53,336 nucleotides of DNA, taken from the NCBI RefSeq assembly GCF_001044255.1, contig NZ_JYNX01000023.1, positions 1 through 53,336 on the forward strand. The letters are read 5' to 3'. Within the stretch, counting starts at the first letter, position 1; the number at the start of each line of letters is the position of its first letter. Shown here piece after piece: positions 18,334 through 28,127 of this stretch. The notes beneath the pieces were generated by a model. The model was not told the origin of the DNA. It made no database searches and saw nothing but the letters and a program-made list of their open reading frames with translations. Source of the stretch: Mycolicibacterium chubuense (lineage in GTDB: Bacteria > Actinomycetota > Actinomycetes > Mycobacteriales > Mycobacteriaceae). The position numbers and the translations under genes are program-made.

Positions 18334-19569
18334 GTGACGGACCTCCTCGATCATGCCGCGGTAGGGAGCGGCCTGATCCCGAGCTTTCAACAGGTCGTGT
18401 CACTCCCCGGAGGAACCGTCGTCGGCTACGAGGCCCTGGCGCGGTGGCCCCATCTCGACGGGACCGGCCCGCTGCAGGTCTTTGCCCACGCGGCCCGCAG
18501 GGGCACGCTGGACGTGCTCGACCGGGAGTGCATCCGCCGCGCCGCCGACGCCGCCCTGCGCGGCAACAGCACACCCGGGATGCTGTTGCTGATCAACTGC
18601 GAACCGTCGACCGAGGATCTGGACCTCGACGACGACGCCGTCGCCGAGGCGGCCGGCGCCTTCCACCTGATGTTCGAACTCACCGAGCGCGGACTGCTCG
18701 ACAACCCCCGCGCGCTGCTGCGCAAGGTGGACGCGCTGCGCGCGCACGGCTTCATGATCGCTCTCGATGACATTGGCGCCCAACGTGATTCGCTGGCGCT
18801 GCTGGACATCATCTCCCCGGAGATCCTGAAACTGGACATGGGGCTGGTGCAGCACCAACCCGACGACGTCCAGGCCCGCACCGTCGCCGCGATCATCGGT
18901 CACCACGAACGGACCGGCGCGACCATTCTGGCCGAGGGCATCGAAACCGAACTGCACCTCGAACAGGCACTGGCCTACGGCGCCACCCTGGGCCAGGGAT
19001 ACCTGTTCGGCCATCCCGGCGCGCTCACCACCGTGCCCGACGTCCGGGCGCTGCCCTCGTGGACGTCACGCGCGCTGGAGTCGACCAGCCCCTCGGTGTT
19101 CGAGCTCGCCACCCCGGGTCTGGTGCAGCGGACGGTGCGCAAGCAGACGCTGCACGAACTGTGCCGGCACATCGAACGTCTGGCCCTGACTGCCGACAGC
19201 ACGCCGATGGTGTTGGCGACCGTGCAGAACGCGGGCAACTTCGGCGGCGCGACCCGTGACATGTACACGCAGATCGCGCAGCGCTCACCGCTGGTCGTGG
19301 TGTTCGGCGAGAACATCCCCGAAGAACCCGAACCGGGCATCCGAGGGGTTGCCGTCACTCGCGACGATCCCCTGGCCACCGAATGGACCGTGCTGGTGCT
19401 CGGGCCCGACACCGCTGCGGCGCTGATCGCGCGCGAACAGCCCGGCGAGCTGCCGCCGGTAGCCGATGGCGACCGGCGCTTCGAGTCGGTGATCACCTTC
19501 GACCGCACCCGCGTCGCGGCGGCGGCCCGCAGCCTGCTGAAACGTCTACCCGACAGCGCCGCCGGCTAG
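18334..19569 (+). CDS. EAL-DICT c-di-GMP phosphodiesterase-like protein
   Basis: The 411-residue protein starts at GTG 18334. Residues 10-240 form an EAL domain with EAL at 33-35 (YEALAR), N88, FELTE (E115), LDDIG (D145-D146, in place of DDFG), ILKLD (K166, D168), AEGIE (E201) and GQGYLFG. The metal and catalytic residues known from active EAL enzymes are therefore present, so hydrolysis of c-di-GMP is plausible. The C-terminal part (about 250-400) matches the DICT sensory domain often fused to EAL. There is no membrane segment. A TAGGCT hexamer at 18296-18301 may be the -10 box. Confidence 0.87.
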   Translation: MTDLLDHAAVGSGLIPSFQQVVSLPGGTVVGYEALARWPHLDGTGPLQVFAHAARRGTLDVLDRECIRRAADAALRGNSTPGMLLLINCEPSTEDLDLDDDAVAEAAGAFHLMFELTERGLLDNPRALLRKVDALRAHGFMIALDDIGAQRDSLALLDIISPEILKLDMGLVQHQPDDVQARTVAAIIGHHERTGATILAEGIETELHLEQALAYGATLGQGYLFGHPGALTTVPDVRALPSWTSRALESTSPSVFELATPGLVQRTVRKQTLHELCRHIERLALTADSTPMVLATVQNAGNFGGATRDMYTQIAQRSPLVVVFGENIPEEPEPGIRGVAVTRDDPLATEWTVLVLGPDTAAALIAREQPGELPPVADGDRRFESVITFDRTRVAAAARSLLKRLPDSAAG

Positions 19570-19580
19570 CGGCGTCGACG

Positions 19581-21203
19581 TCACGCGAAAGACGTTCCCC
19601 GGCGCAGGATCTTGGCCTGGTACATCGCCGCGTCCGCGTCGCGCAGGATGTCTTCGACGTCGCGCTCGTCCGCTGCCGACAGCTCGGTGACCCCGATGCT
19701 GACGCTGACCCTGCGAAGCCTTCCGTCGACATAGATCGGTTCCGCGAACTCGCCGTGCATGCGTGAGGTGAGGCCTTCCAGCGCCGCGCGGTCCAACGAT
19801 CCGTACAGCAGCACCACGAACTCGTCGCCACTGAGCCGGCCCACGAAATCCACGTCGCGCACGCTGTTGCGCAGCCGTCGCGCGGTTTCCCGCAGCGCGC
19901 CGTCGCCGGCGTGATGGCCCAGGTCGTCGTTCATCGCCTTGAGGTTGTCGAGATCGACGAACAGCACCGCCGCCAACGGCTGGGCATCGGTCCTCGCGGA
20001 CCGCACGAGTCTCGCCTCGATCTGCGCGCGGTTGGGTAACCCAGTCAGCGGATCGTGGTGGGCCTGATAGGCGAGGTGGGCTTTGGCGTTGTGCTCCGCG
20101 GTGATGTCGGCGAACGACACCAGAAGGGCGGAGTTCTCCGCGTCGGCCGGGTCGAGCAGACAGCAGTTGACCGACAGCCACGCGCGGGTGCCGTCCGCCC
20201 GCTCGACGCCCACGACCATGTTCTCCAGCGGGGCGTTGGCGAACATCAGCTTCACCGAACCCAGTTCGTTGTCGCCGATCTTGACGCCCCGCCGATTGAA
20301 GACCGGGAAGGTGAGCGCGCCGCCGGTGTAGTCGGAGACCAGATCCTCGGTACCCAACCGCAGGATGCGACGGGCCGCCGGGTTGATCGATTGGGGCGTC
20401 CCGTGACGGTCGAGGACCACGACGCCGTCGTGCAGGGACCGCACGACGGACTGGAAGTGCACCTCGGCGCGCCGCTGCGCGGTGTAGTCCGAACACAGCA
20501 CCACGTAGCCGCCGTCCATCGCGGTGACCGACAGCCGGACGTTGACGGGGAACCCGTCCGCCGCCCGGTGCCTGGCATGCACGACCCCGCCGCCGGCGAC
20601 GATGCCCGCCAGGTCGACGTCGCCGTCGACAGCTTCGACGAGCGGCAGGCCGAGAGCCCGCTCCACCGGACGGCGGTACACCGCCGCCGCGGCCGAATTC
20701 CAACTGGTGACGACGCCGTCTGCCGTCGTGGCGATGATCGCGTCACTGACGTGGTTCACCAGCGCCGCCTGATAGCGCAGTGCCGCCTCGGCAGCCTTCT
20801 GCGCGGTCAGGTCGCGGAAGATGACCTGGTAGGCCGGCTCACCGTCCCACGTGGTCAACACCGATACCGCCTCGACCTCCAGCCGGTTGCCGTCGAGGCG
20901 ACGCAGCACGGCCTCGGAGGCCGGTGAGCTGTCCCCTTCGCCGGACAGCGCGAGGATGCGTTCCAGCATCGAGCCGACCGAGTCGGGATCGACGAAGTCG
21001 AGGATCGGACGCCCCACCAATTGCTCGGCGCTGTCGGCGCCGAAACCCCGCACACCCGCGGGATTGACGTAGACCACCCGACCGTCGGAGTGCACGCACA
21101 TCGGGTCCGGGCTCAGGTCGACCAGCCGACGGTATCGCTCCTCGGCGGTATCTATGTGGCGTCCGGGGTTGCCCCCTGCGGCCGAATGCGACGTTGTGCT
21201 CAC
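19581..21203 (-). CDS. PAS-PAS-PAS-GGDEF diguanylate cyclase-like protein
   Basis: I use GTG 21203, which has an AGGGG site just upstream; a longer frame to 21239 begins with unlikely residues. The 540-residue cytosolic protein has three PAS-like repeats (about 20-135, 145-245, 255-370) and a GGDEF domain (380-540). The active-site loop reads RLSGDEF (458-462), the accepted SGDEF variant. An RxxD inhibitory site (RDVD, 449-452) sits exactly five residues upstream, so product feedback is likely. It faces the EAL-DICT gene tail to tail, 11 bases apart, giving a make/break c-di-GMP pair. Confidence 0.88.
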   Translation of the reverse strand: MSTTSHSAAGGNPGRHIDTAEERYRRLVDLSPDPMCVHSDGRVVYVNPAGVRGFGADSAEQLVGRPILDFVDPDSVGSMLERILALSGEGDSSPASEAVLRRLDGNRLEVEAVSVLTTWDGEPAYQVIFRDLTAQKAAEAALRYQAALVNHVSDAIIATTADGVVTSWNSAAAAVYRRPVERALGLPLVEAVDGDVDLAGIVAGGGVVHARHRAADGFPVNVRLSVTAMDGGYVVLCSDYTAQRRAEVHFQSVVRSLHDGVVVLDRHGTPQSINPAARRILRLGTEDLVSDYTGGALTFPVFNRRGVKIGDNELGSVKLMFANAPLENMVVGVERADGTRAWLSVNCCLLDPADAENSALLVSFADITAEHNAKAHLAYQAHHDPLTGLPNRAQIEARLVRSARTDAQPLAAVLFVDLDNLKAMNDDLGHHAGDGALRETARRLRNSVRDVDFVGRLSGDEFVVLLYGSLDRAALEGLTSRMHGEFAEPIYVDGRLRRVSVSIGVTELSAADERDVEDILRDADAAMYQAKILRRGTSFA

Positions 21204-21384
21204 CCTACCCCTGACAAAACGTTTGCTGCGCAAGCACACTCGGCAAATCTGGCAGTCCGCGTCACATGCGCCCCGTACACCAGTATGGCCGCGACCGGGC
21301 GTTTGGGCTAGTGATCTGCTGCCGATTGGGTGTTAATCGAGCTAGGGGCCCGCGGGGGCAACGCCACAACCAAGGGGAGATCAC

Positions 21385-22545
21385 ATGCACAGTGCGCACA
21401 TGGGCATCGCGGGAATCGGGGCTGTCACCGGTTACGGGTGGGGACGGCATACATTGTGGAACGGGCTGGCGAGCGGCAAACCGGCCGCGACGCTGTACCC
21501 GGGCTTCGGGCCCGGCGGGAACGACGACGCGTGGCTGTCCCGGATCAGCGACGAGGGCGATCCGCGCGACGGTCTGAGCCGCTTCGGCCAGGCGCTGCGC
21601 GCCGCGGCACGCGAAGCGATCACCGACGCCCGCAGGCGCGGGTGGACACCCGGACGCCGGGTGGGCCTGCTGCACGCGGTCGTGATCGCCGAGGTCGAGG
21701 GGTGGCGGACGTTCTATCTCAAGGACCACGCCAACCGACGCGTCCGCGACTACCTGACACTGATGCCGTCGACCCCGGTGTCGATGTTGATGCAGGAGTA
21801 CGGTTTTCACGGCCCGGCCATGAACGTGTCGGCCATGTGCGCGTCGGGCAACGCCGCCCTCATCACCGCCAAGATGTGGCTGGACGCGGGCATCGTCGAC
21901 GACGTCGTCTTCGTCTCCACCGACCTGTCGCTGACCCCGGAGAACGTCGAGCACTTCGTCCGGCTCGGCGTCGGTGTCGTCGACACCGACCCGCTGGACG
22001 CCTGCCGTCCGTTCCAGCAGGGCAGCCGCGGCTTCCCGGCCGGCGAGGCCGCCGTCGCGTTCGTGCTGTCCCGACGCAGCGACGCGCCCTACGTGCACGT
22101 GCTGGGCGGGGCGATGTCACATGACGCCTTCCACCTCACCTCGGTCGATCCGTCCCGGACCGAGGTGGACCGATGCGTGCTCGACGCGCTGGCGTCCTCC
22201 GGCGTCGACGCCGCCGACATCACCTACATGAACGCCCACGGACCCGGCACCCAGCAGTGCGACACCGTCGAGGCGGCGGTCCTCGACGAGGTGCTCGGCG
22301 GCACGCCCTCCATCTATTCGGTCAAGCCGCTGACGGGGCACTGCCAGGGCGCCGCGGCCGCCGTCGAGGTCGCCGCGGCGGCGCTCGGCTACGGCCAGCA
22401 GCAGGTGCCCGCCCCGCCGACGGTCGCCCCCGGCCATCCCCGCCTGCTGGACGGGCTCACGCCGATGCGGACGGGGTTGACGCTGAAGACCTCGCTGGGC
22501 ATGGGAGGGCACAATGCGGCCGTCGTCCTCGCCCCTGTTGCGTGA
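21385..22545 (+). CDS. Stand-alone beta-ketoacyl synthase-like condensing enzyme
   Basis: The 386-residue thiolase-fold protein has the nucleophile in [10 protein letters not shown] (C152), the two histidines in MNAHGPGT (H285) and KPLTGHCQG (H319) with K314, and the C-terminal [11 protein letters not shown]. The triad is intact, so it should catalyse decarboxylative condensation and not serve only as a chain-length factor. The ATG at 21385 follows AGGGGA. No acyl carrier protein, ketoreductase or other fatty-acid gene is adjacent. Its role is unclear; it could supply an acyl group for the acyltransferase nearby, but that is speculation. Confidence 0.82.
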   Translation: MHSAHMGIAGIGAVTGYGWGRHTLWNGLASGKPAATLYPGFGPGGNDDAWLSRISDEGDPRDGLSRFGQALRAAAREAITDARRRGWTPGRRVGLLHAVVIAEVEGWRTFYLKDHANRRVRDYLTLMPSTPVSMLMQEYGFHGPAMNVSAMCASGNAALITAKMWLDAGIVDDVVFVSTDLSLTPENVEHFVRLGVGVVDTDPLDACRPFQQGSRGFPAGEAAVAFVLSRRSDAPYVHVLGGAMSHDAFHLTSVDPSRTEVDRCVLDALASSGVDAADITYMNAHGPGTQQCDTVEAAVLDEVLGGTPSIYSVKPLTGHCQGAAAAVEVAAAALGYGQQQVPAPPTVAPGHPRLLDGLTPMRTGLTLKTSLGMGGHNAAVVLAPVA

Positions 22546-22567
22546 GGAAGGCGCAGCCGCTCGCCGG

Positions 22568-22573
22568 TAGGCT
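22568..22573 (+). promoter_or_regulatory. -10 box (TAGGCT) of a leaderless sseA promoter
   Basis: TAGGCT fits TANNNT and ends seven bases before GTG 22581. There is no ribosome-binding site before that GTG. The pair suggests that the mRNA starts at the start codon, as is common in mycobacteria. Confidence 0.55.
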
Positions 22574-22580
22574 GACTCCC

Positions 22581-23468
<888 letters not shown>

Positions 23469-23496
23469 GCGAAGCTTGCGAGCGAACGATGCAGCG

Positions 23497-23910
23497 ATGA
23501 GCATGCCGGCGCCGCTTGCGGAGGTGGTCTCCGACTTCCAGGAGGTCGAAGGCCAGGACAAGCTCGCGATGCTGCTGGAGTTCGCCAACGAGTTACCCGC
23601 GCTGCCTTCGGATTTGGAGGAGGCGGCGATGGAACCGGTACCCGAGTGCCAGTCCCCGCTGTTCCTCCACGTCGACGCCGGCGACCGCGAGCATGTGCGG
23701 CTGTTCTTCAGCGCGCCCGCCGAAGCGCCCACCACCCGTGGGTTCGCCGCGATCCTGGCGGCCGGCCTGGACGGGCAGTCGGCCGAGGACATCCTCGCCG
23801 TGCCCGATGACTTCTACACCTCGCTCGGGTTGGGCGCGCTGATCAGCCCGCTACGGCTGCGCGGCATGTCGGCGATGCTGACCCGGATCAAACGCCGACT
23901 CCAGGGCTGA
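23497..23910 (+). CDS. sufE: SufE-family sulfur acceptor
   Basis: The 137-residue protein from ATG 23497 has the SufE signature: the helix LPLP-like [19 protein letters not shown] with the persulfide-carrying cysteine in PECQS, and a C-terminal [12 protein letters not shown] plus SPLRLRGM. SufE takes sulfur from SufS and passes it to the Fe-S scaffold. Its place next to sseA matches Rv3283-Rv3284 and supports a shared sulfur-transfer role. Confidence 0.92.
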   Translation: MSMPAPLAEVVSDFQEVEGQDKLAMLLEFANELPALPSDLEEAAMEPVPECQSPLFLHVDAGDREHVRLFFSAPAEAPTTRGFAAILAAGLDGQSAEDILAVPDDFYTSLGLGALISPLRLRGMSAMLTRIKRRLQG

Positions 23911-23966
23911 GCGACGCACTACGCTTGACTCTCACGGGTGTGCCGACGCCTCGAGGGGGTCTTTCG

Positions 23967-25523
23967 ATGACACCGGGCGCATCGCCGATCGACGGGCAGT
24001 CGCCGATTGCCGCCGATAACCAACCACCGCACTTCTCCGACTCCGACTATGTGCGGGGGATGACGCGGCTGACCGACGTCATCCAGGAATTGTCGCTGTC
24101 ACGGACCGCGAGCGAGGTGCAACGGATTGTCGCCTCCACCGCGCGGGAGATGCTTGGCTGCGACGGGGCCACGGTCGTGATCCGTGACCGTGACATGTGC
24201 TTCTATGCCGACGAGGATGCGGTCACGCCGCTGTGGAAGGGCAGGCGCTTCCCGATGGAGGCGTGCGTCAGCGGATGGGTGATGGTGCACAAGCAACCCG
24301 CGGTGATTCCCGACATCTACGCCGACGAGCGCGTCCCCCACGACGCCTACCGTCCGACCTTCGTCAAGAGCCTGGCCATGGTGCCCATCCGCCGGCGGGA
24401 TCCCGTCGGCGCCCTCGGCGCGTACTGGGCGCAGCGTCGGCGCCCCACCCAACACGAGCTGGCTCTGTTGCAGGCGCTGGCCGACGTGACCTCGGTGGCG
24501 ATGGAGAACGTCCGGGCGCACGCGGTGCTCGAGCAGCAGATCGAAGAACGCCCGACGTCGATCGACGTCGCGATGCCGTCCGCCGCCGCGCCGGGGGGCC
24601 TCGACGCGACCTTCGCGGCGGCCTTTGCGAACGCCCCGATCGGCATGGCCGTCATCGGGCTCGACGGAAGCTTTCAAAAGGTCAACCGGGAGTTCTGCCG
24701 CATCGCCGGGTACGAGCCCGAGGACCTGACCAGACTGACGTTCCAGGACATCACCCATCCGGATGACCTCGATATCGACCTCGCCGAGGCGTCGCGACTC
24801 CTCGCCGGCGAGATCGCCAGCTACCAGATGGACAAGCGGTACTACTCCAGGGACGGACACGTCGTCTGGGTGCGGCTCTCCGTCTTCCTGGTCCACGACG
24901 ACTCCGGTGAGCCGCAGGCATTCATCTCCCACATCGAGGACATCTCCGCGCGCCGCCGCGATGAGGAACTGCTGCGACGGCAGGCGACGCTCGACACCCT
25001 CACGGGCGTCTACAACCGCAACAGATTCGAGGAGGAACTGCGGCGTTACAAGGTGCGGGCAAGCCGGCACGCGAACGTCGACGAGGCAGCCGTGTTCATG
25101 ATCGACCTCGACGGTCTCAAGCAGGTCAATGATCAACACGGTCACAGCGCGGGTGACGCCTACCTGCGCAACGTCGCCGACATCATCAGCCGGCGACTGC
25201 GTCTGTCCGACGTCCTCGCCCGGATCGGTGGCGACGAGTTCGCCGTCCTGCTTCCCCGGACGACTCTGGCGCAGGCCCAACAGATGGCGCAGACATTGGT
25301 GGAGCGCGTCGAGGCTCTGTCTCCGGGCACTATCTGCATCGGTATCGCCATGCTCACGCCGGATGCCATCGACGAAGCCCTCGAGCGCGCCGACCGGGCC
25401 ATGTACCGCGCCAAACGTCAGGGCGGAAGCCACTGGTGCGGCCCTGAGGCGACCCCGGTGGTCAGCGAGGAGTCAACACGATCACCGGGATCTCCCGCGT
25501 CGTCCGCTTCTGGTACTCGGTGA
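23967..25523 (+). CDS. GAF-PAS-GGDEF diguanylate cyclase
   Basis: ATG 23967 is preceded by GAGGGGG eight bases upstream. The 518-residue cytosolic protein has a GAF domain (about 45-190), a PAS domain (215-330) and a GGDEF domain (335-495) with an intact active loop RIGGDEF (421-425) and an RxxD inhibitory site (RLSD, 412-415). It should make c-di-GMP from GTP in response to a small-molecule or redox input. It is 56 bases after sufE but looks functionally tied to the polysaccharide locus. Its last 20 codons overlap the opposing gene at 25462. Confidence 0.9.
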   Translation: MTPGASPIDGQSPIAADNQPPHFSDSDYVRGMTRLTDVIQELSLSRTASEVQRIVASTAREMLGCDGATVVIRDRDMCFYADEDAVTPLWKGRRFPMEACVSGWVMVHKQPAVIPDIYADERVPHDAYRPTFVKSLAMVPIRRRDPVGALGAYWAQRRRPTQHELALLQALADVTSVAMENVRAHAVLEQQIEERPTSIDVAMPSAAAPGGLDATFAAAFANAPIGMAVIGLDGSFQKVNREFCRIAGYEPEDLTRLTFQDITHPDDLDIDLAEASRLLAGEIASYQMDKRYYSRDGHVVWVRLSVFLVHDDSGEPQAFISHIEDISARRRDEELLRRQATLDTLTGVYNRNRFEEELRRYKVRASRHANVDEAAVFMIDLDGLKQVNDQHGHSAGDAYLRNVADIISRRLRLSDVLARIGGDEFAVLLPRTTLAQAQQMAQTLVERVEALSPGTICIGIAMLTPDAIDEALERADRAMYRAKRQGGSHWCGPEATPVVSEESTRSPGSPASSASGTR

Positions 25524-25941
25524 AGTAGGGGTACATCTCGACCAGGCGGCGCCACAGTTCGGGCCGCTCCTCGTCGGTGGCGGGCGCCGCGTCGACCCGG
25601 ATCGTCTCCCCGTTGACGTCCAGGGTGGCTGTCGGATTCGCTTCCAGGTTGCGCCACCAGACCGGGTCGGTGTCACTTCCCGAATACGCCGCGGCGATGA
25701 CGAAGCGATCGCCGTCCTTGATGTAGATGACGGGCACAGTGCGCGGCTTACCGGTCTTGCGGCCGGTGACGGTCAGCAGCATCGTCGGGTACTTCTGGTT
25801 CTGCGCGCGGCCCCCGGTGAGCCGGTAGGCGACGGCGTGCAGCGTGCTGAACGTCCGGGTGACCGGCCGCATCGCCGGACGGCGCAGCACGTCACTGAGG
25901 GCGTTGAAGACCCGCGCTGCCGGGGACTGCATGGAGGACAT
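25462..25941 (-). CDS. Deazaflavin (F420)-dependent nitroreductase-family protein, DDN-like
   Basis: From ATG 25941 the product has 159 residues, typical of the mycobacterial DDN/DUF385 split-barrel family that binds F420 (Rv3547 relatives). Family features are NQKYPTMLLTVTGRKTGKPRTVPV, FVIAAAYSGSDTDPVWWRNLEANP and a C-terminal RREIPVIVL-like end. An ATG at 25932 is an alternative start. The gene ends 62 bases inside the opposing diguanylate cyclase gene. The physiological substrate is unknown; family members reduce quinones and nitroimidazoles. Confidence 0.88.
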   Translation of the reverse strand: MSSMQSPAARVFNALSDVLRRPAMRPVTRTFSTLHAVAYRLTGGRAQNQKYPTMLLTVTGRKTGKPRTVPVIYIKDGDRFVIAAAYSGSDTDPVWWRNLEANPTATLDVNGETIRVDAAPATDEERPELWRRLVEMYPYFTEYQKRTTREIPVIVLTPR

Positions 25942-26181
25942 CAGAAAAGTCTGCCGCACTGTCTGTCTGCACCCTCTGCACGACCGTGCCGTCACGGCTG
26001 TGCGCAGCCCTGACGGCATTCTCGTGCACAGGGCCGAGCATCGGTGCCCCGCCGACTCCACCACCTCCGGCAAACACCGGCTCCGCGGATAGCCCGCACA
26101 GAACAGCAGTCACTCCGGTAACGTCTTGCGCTCGGGGGACGACGCACTGAGCAAACACCTATCAAGGGGGGCACGTTGACC

Positions 26182-26478
26182 ATGTCGATGACCAAGCGAT
26201 CGGCGCTGACGCTCGTCGCACTCGCCGCAGCCATGACTGCGGGCGCCCTGAGCTTCGGCAGCGCACTGGCCAAGGCCGACGACATCAAGCCCAGCCCGTG
26301 GGTGAAGAGCCCGCAGGCCGGCGAGGTCCGCCGCGACGCCACCCAGGGCGAGGTGCGCGACGGCTACATCCTCGCCCCCGCCGGCGGGGCCATCCGTCAA
26401 TCCCCGGTCGCGACGCCCGGCACCACGGCCGACCGCTTCAAGGGTGTACGCGTCGGCCCCGGCATCGGCGGCTGGTGA
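26182..26478 (+). CDS. Small secreted protein of unknown function
   Basis: The 98-residue product begins MSMTKRSALTLVALAAAM, a clear signal peptide with a cleavage site near ALAKADD. The mature part of about 65 residues is Gly/Pro-rich (PAGGAIRQSP, GPGIGGW at the end) and has no cysteine and no domain I recognise. ATG 26182 is chosen; the AAGGGGGG site lies ten bases upstream and a TTG at 26176 is also possible. Many mycobacteria have small exported proteins of this kind. Confidence 0.7.
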   Translation: MSMTKRSALTLVALAAAMTAGALSFGSALAKADDIKPSPWVKSPQAGEVRRDATQGEVRDGYILAPAGGAIRQSPVATPGTTADRFKGVRVGPGIGGW

Positions 26479-26526
26479 ACGCATGACCGTTGTCCCGAAC
26501 GCTGCCTGACGGGACGTTCCTGCGCG

Positions 26527-26532
26527 TACGCT
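26527..26532 (+). promoter_or_regulatory. -10 box (TACGCT) of a leaderless promoter
   Basis: TACGCT lies six bases before ATG 26539, and no Shine-Dalgarno sequence is present. The arrangement is the same as at 7564-7569. Confidence 0.5.
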
Positions 26533-26538
26533 CCCGCC

Positions 26539-27042
26539 ATGCAGAAGCTGCTCCAGTCTTTGAGCGAAGCCGACTTCCAGGTCGTCCGCGCGACCGAACC
26601 TCGGCAGATGGCCGACCTGGACGAGGACGACCTGCTCGAGTTGCACGCTCGCGTGCGCCGCGCGCGCAACAAGCACGTCGGGAAGTACCGCCGCGCAGGA
26701 GCCGCGAAAGTCGGCACCAAAGGATCGCGGGCCGCGGCCAAAGAAGCCAACGACCGCAACGCCGATCGCGCTGAGATCTTCGAGGACGCCCTGAGCCGAG
26801 TCAGCAGACAACTCGCCCAGGTCGCCCGCCGCAGTGCCGTCGAACTCAAGGCCGAACGCCTCGCCCGCGCGCAACAGACGCCGGCACCGAGCACCCCGAC
26901 CCCGCGGGATCGCGGCAAGGTCCGCGCCAGCAGGGCACCCCGGTCTGATGCCACGCGGGCCAACCCCGGACGCAAGAAACGCGACGCGGCATCGACGGCG
27001 GCGGGCGCACGACGACAAGCCAAGCGCGACAGTCGCTCCTGA
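26539..27042 (+). CDS. Conserved basic protein of unknown function
   Basis: The 167-residue product has an acidic N-terminal third (SEADFQVVRATEPRQMADLDEDDLL-type residues, split here only by position) then a helical Arg/Ala-rich centre. A strongly basic low-complexity tail with Lys, Arg, Ala and Pro follows from about residue 115. No catalytic motif is visible. The tail suggests binding to nucleic acid or ribosomes, but that is inference. It appears leaderless and ends 16 bases from the opposing ABC ATPase gene. Confidence 0.72.
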   Translation: MQKLLQSLSEADFQVVRATEPRQMADLDEDDLLELHARVRRARNKHVGKYRRAGAAKVGTKGSRAAAKEANDRNADRAEIFEDALSRVSRQLAQVARRSAVELKAERLARAQQTPAPSTPTPRDRGKVRASRAPRSDATRANPGRKKRDAASTAAGARRQAKRDSRS

Positions 27043-27058
27043 CTCGGCGACCGAACTC

Positions 27059-28123
27059 TCAGCGCAGCGCCTGCCCCGTCTCCGCGTCGAACAGGTAGGT
27101 CCGCTCCGGCGGCACCAGGAGCCCGACCGGCGTGCCGGCGTCCAACGCCGTCCCGGGTGGCGCCTGCACGATCACCCGCGTCGGATCCGGCGTGTCGACC
27201 AGCGCCGTCACCAGCACGTGGCTGCCCAGCGGTTCGACGAAATCCACCCGGGCCGGCACCGCGCCGTCGGCCTGCGCGCCACCCAACTGCAGATGCTCCG
27301 GCCGCACCCCGACCGTGACCGGGCCGTCCGGACACGGCACCGCGTGCAGCTCCGCACCGCCGAGATGCAGTGCACCCGAACGGACCACGCCCGGCAGCAG
27401 GTTCATCGGCGGGCTTCCCATGAATGCGGCGACGAAGGTGTTCGCCGGCCGGTGGTAGACGTCGTCGGTGCTGCCGATCTGCTGCACCTCGCCGCCGGCC
27501 ATCACGCACAGCCGGTCGCCCAGGGTCATCGCCTCCACCTGATCGTGCGTGACGTACACCGACGTGACCGGCACCTCGCGGTGCAGCCGCTTCAGGTCGC
27601 CGCGAACCTGGTTGCGCAGCTTGGCATCCAGATTCGACAGCGGCTCGTCGAGCAGGAAGGCCTGCGGATCACGCACCAGCGCGCGGCCCATCGCGACCCG
27701 CTGGCGCTGGCCGCCGGAGAGCTGACCAGGCTTGCGGTCCAGCAGCTCCCCGATCTGCAGCAGCTCGGCCGTCTCCCGCACGCGGCGCTCGATCTCCGCG
27801 CGCGGAGTCTTGCGTTGCTTCAGCCCGTAGGCCAGGTTCCGGTACACGGTCATGTGCGGATACAGCGCGTAGTTCTGGAACACCATCGCGATGTCGCGCT
27901 GCCCCGGCCCCAGCGTGTTGACCACCTGTCCGCCGATGCGGATCTCCCCCGCGGTCGGCTTGTCCAGCCCGGCCAGCAGCCGCAACGCGGTGCTCTTGCC
28001 GCACCCGGACGGACCCACCAGGATCAGGAACTCGCCGTCGCCCACGGTCAGATTCAGCCCGTTGAGCGCGGTGACCCCGCCGGGATACGTCCGCGACACC
28101 TCACGGAATTCGACTTCTGCCAA
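27059..28123 (-). CDS. Sugar ABC importer ATPase (UgpC/MsmK/MalK type)
   Basis: The 354-residue protein has Walker A GPSGCGKST, the Q-loop in MVFQNYALYPHM, signature LSGGQRQRVAMGRAL, Walker B AFLLDEPLSNLDAKLR, the H-loop VYVTHDQ and a C-terminal regulatory OB/TOBE part (about 240-354). This is the CUT1 class that powers oligosaccharide uptake. The start is TTG 28123, with AAGGGG seven bases upstream and four bases after the permease stop. It is the last gene of the ten-gene operon that begins at 37853. Confidence 0.95.
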   Translation of the reverse strand: MAEVEFREVSRTYPGGVTALNGLNLTVGDGEFLILVGPSGCGKSTALRLLAGLDKPTAGEIRIGGQVVNTLGPGQRDIAMVFQNYALYPHMTVYRNLAYGLKQRKTPRAEIERRVRETAELLQIGELLDRKPGQLSGGQRQRVAMGRALVRDPQAFLLDEPLSNLDAKLRNQVRGDLKRLHREVPVTSVYVTHDQVEAMTLGDRLCVMAGGEVQQIGSTDDVYHRPANTFVAAFMGSPPMNLLPGVVRSGALHLGGAELHAVPCPDGPVTVGVRPEHLQLGGAQADGAVPARVDFVEPLGSHVLVTALVDTPDPTRVIVQAPPGTALDAGTPVGLLVPPERTYLFDAETGQALR

Positions 28124-28127
28124 CGCC

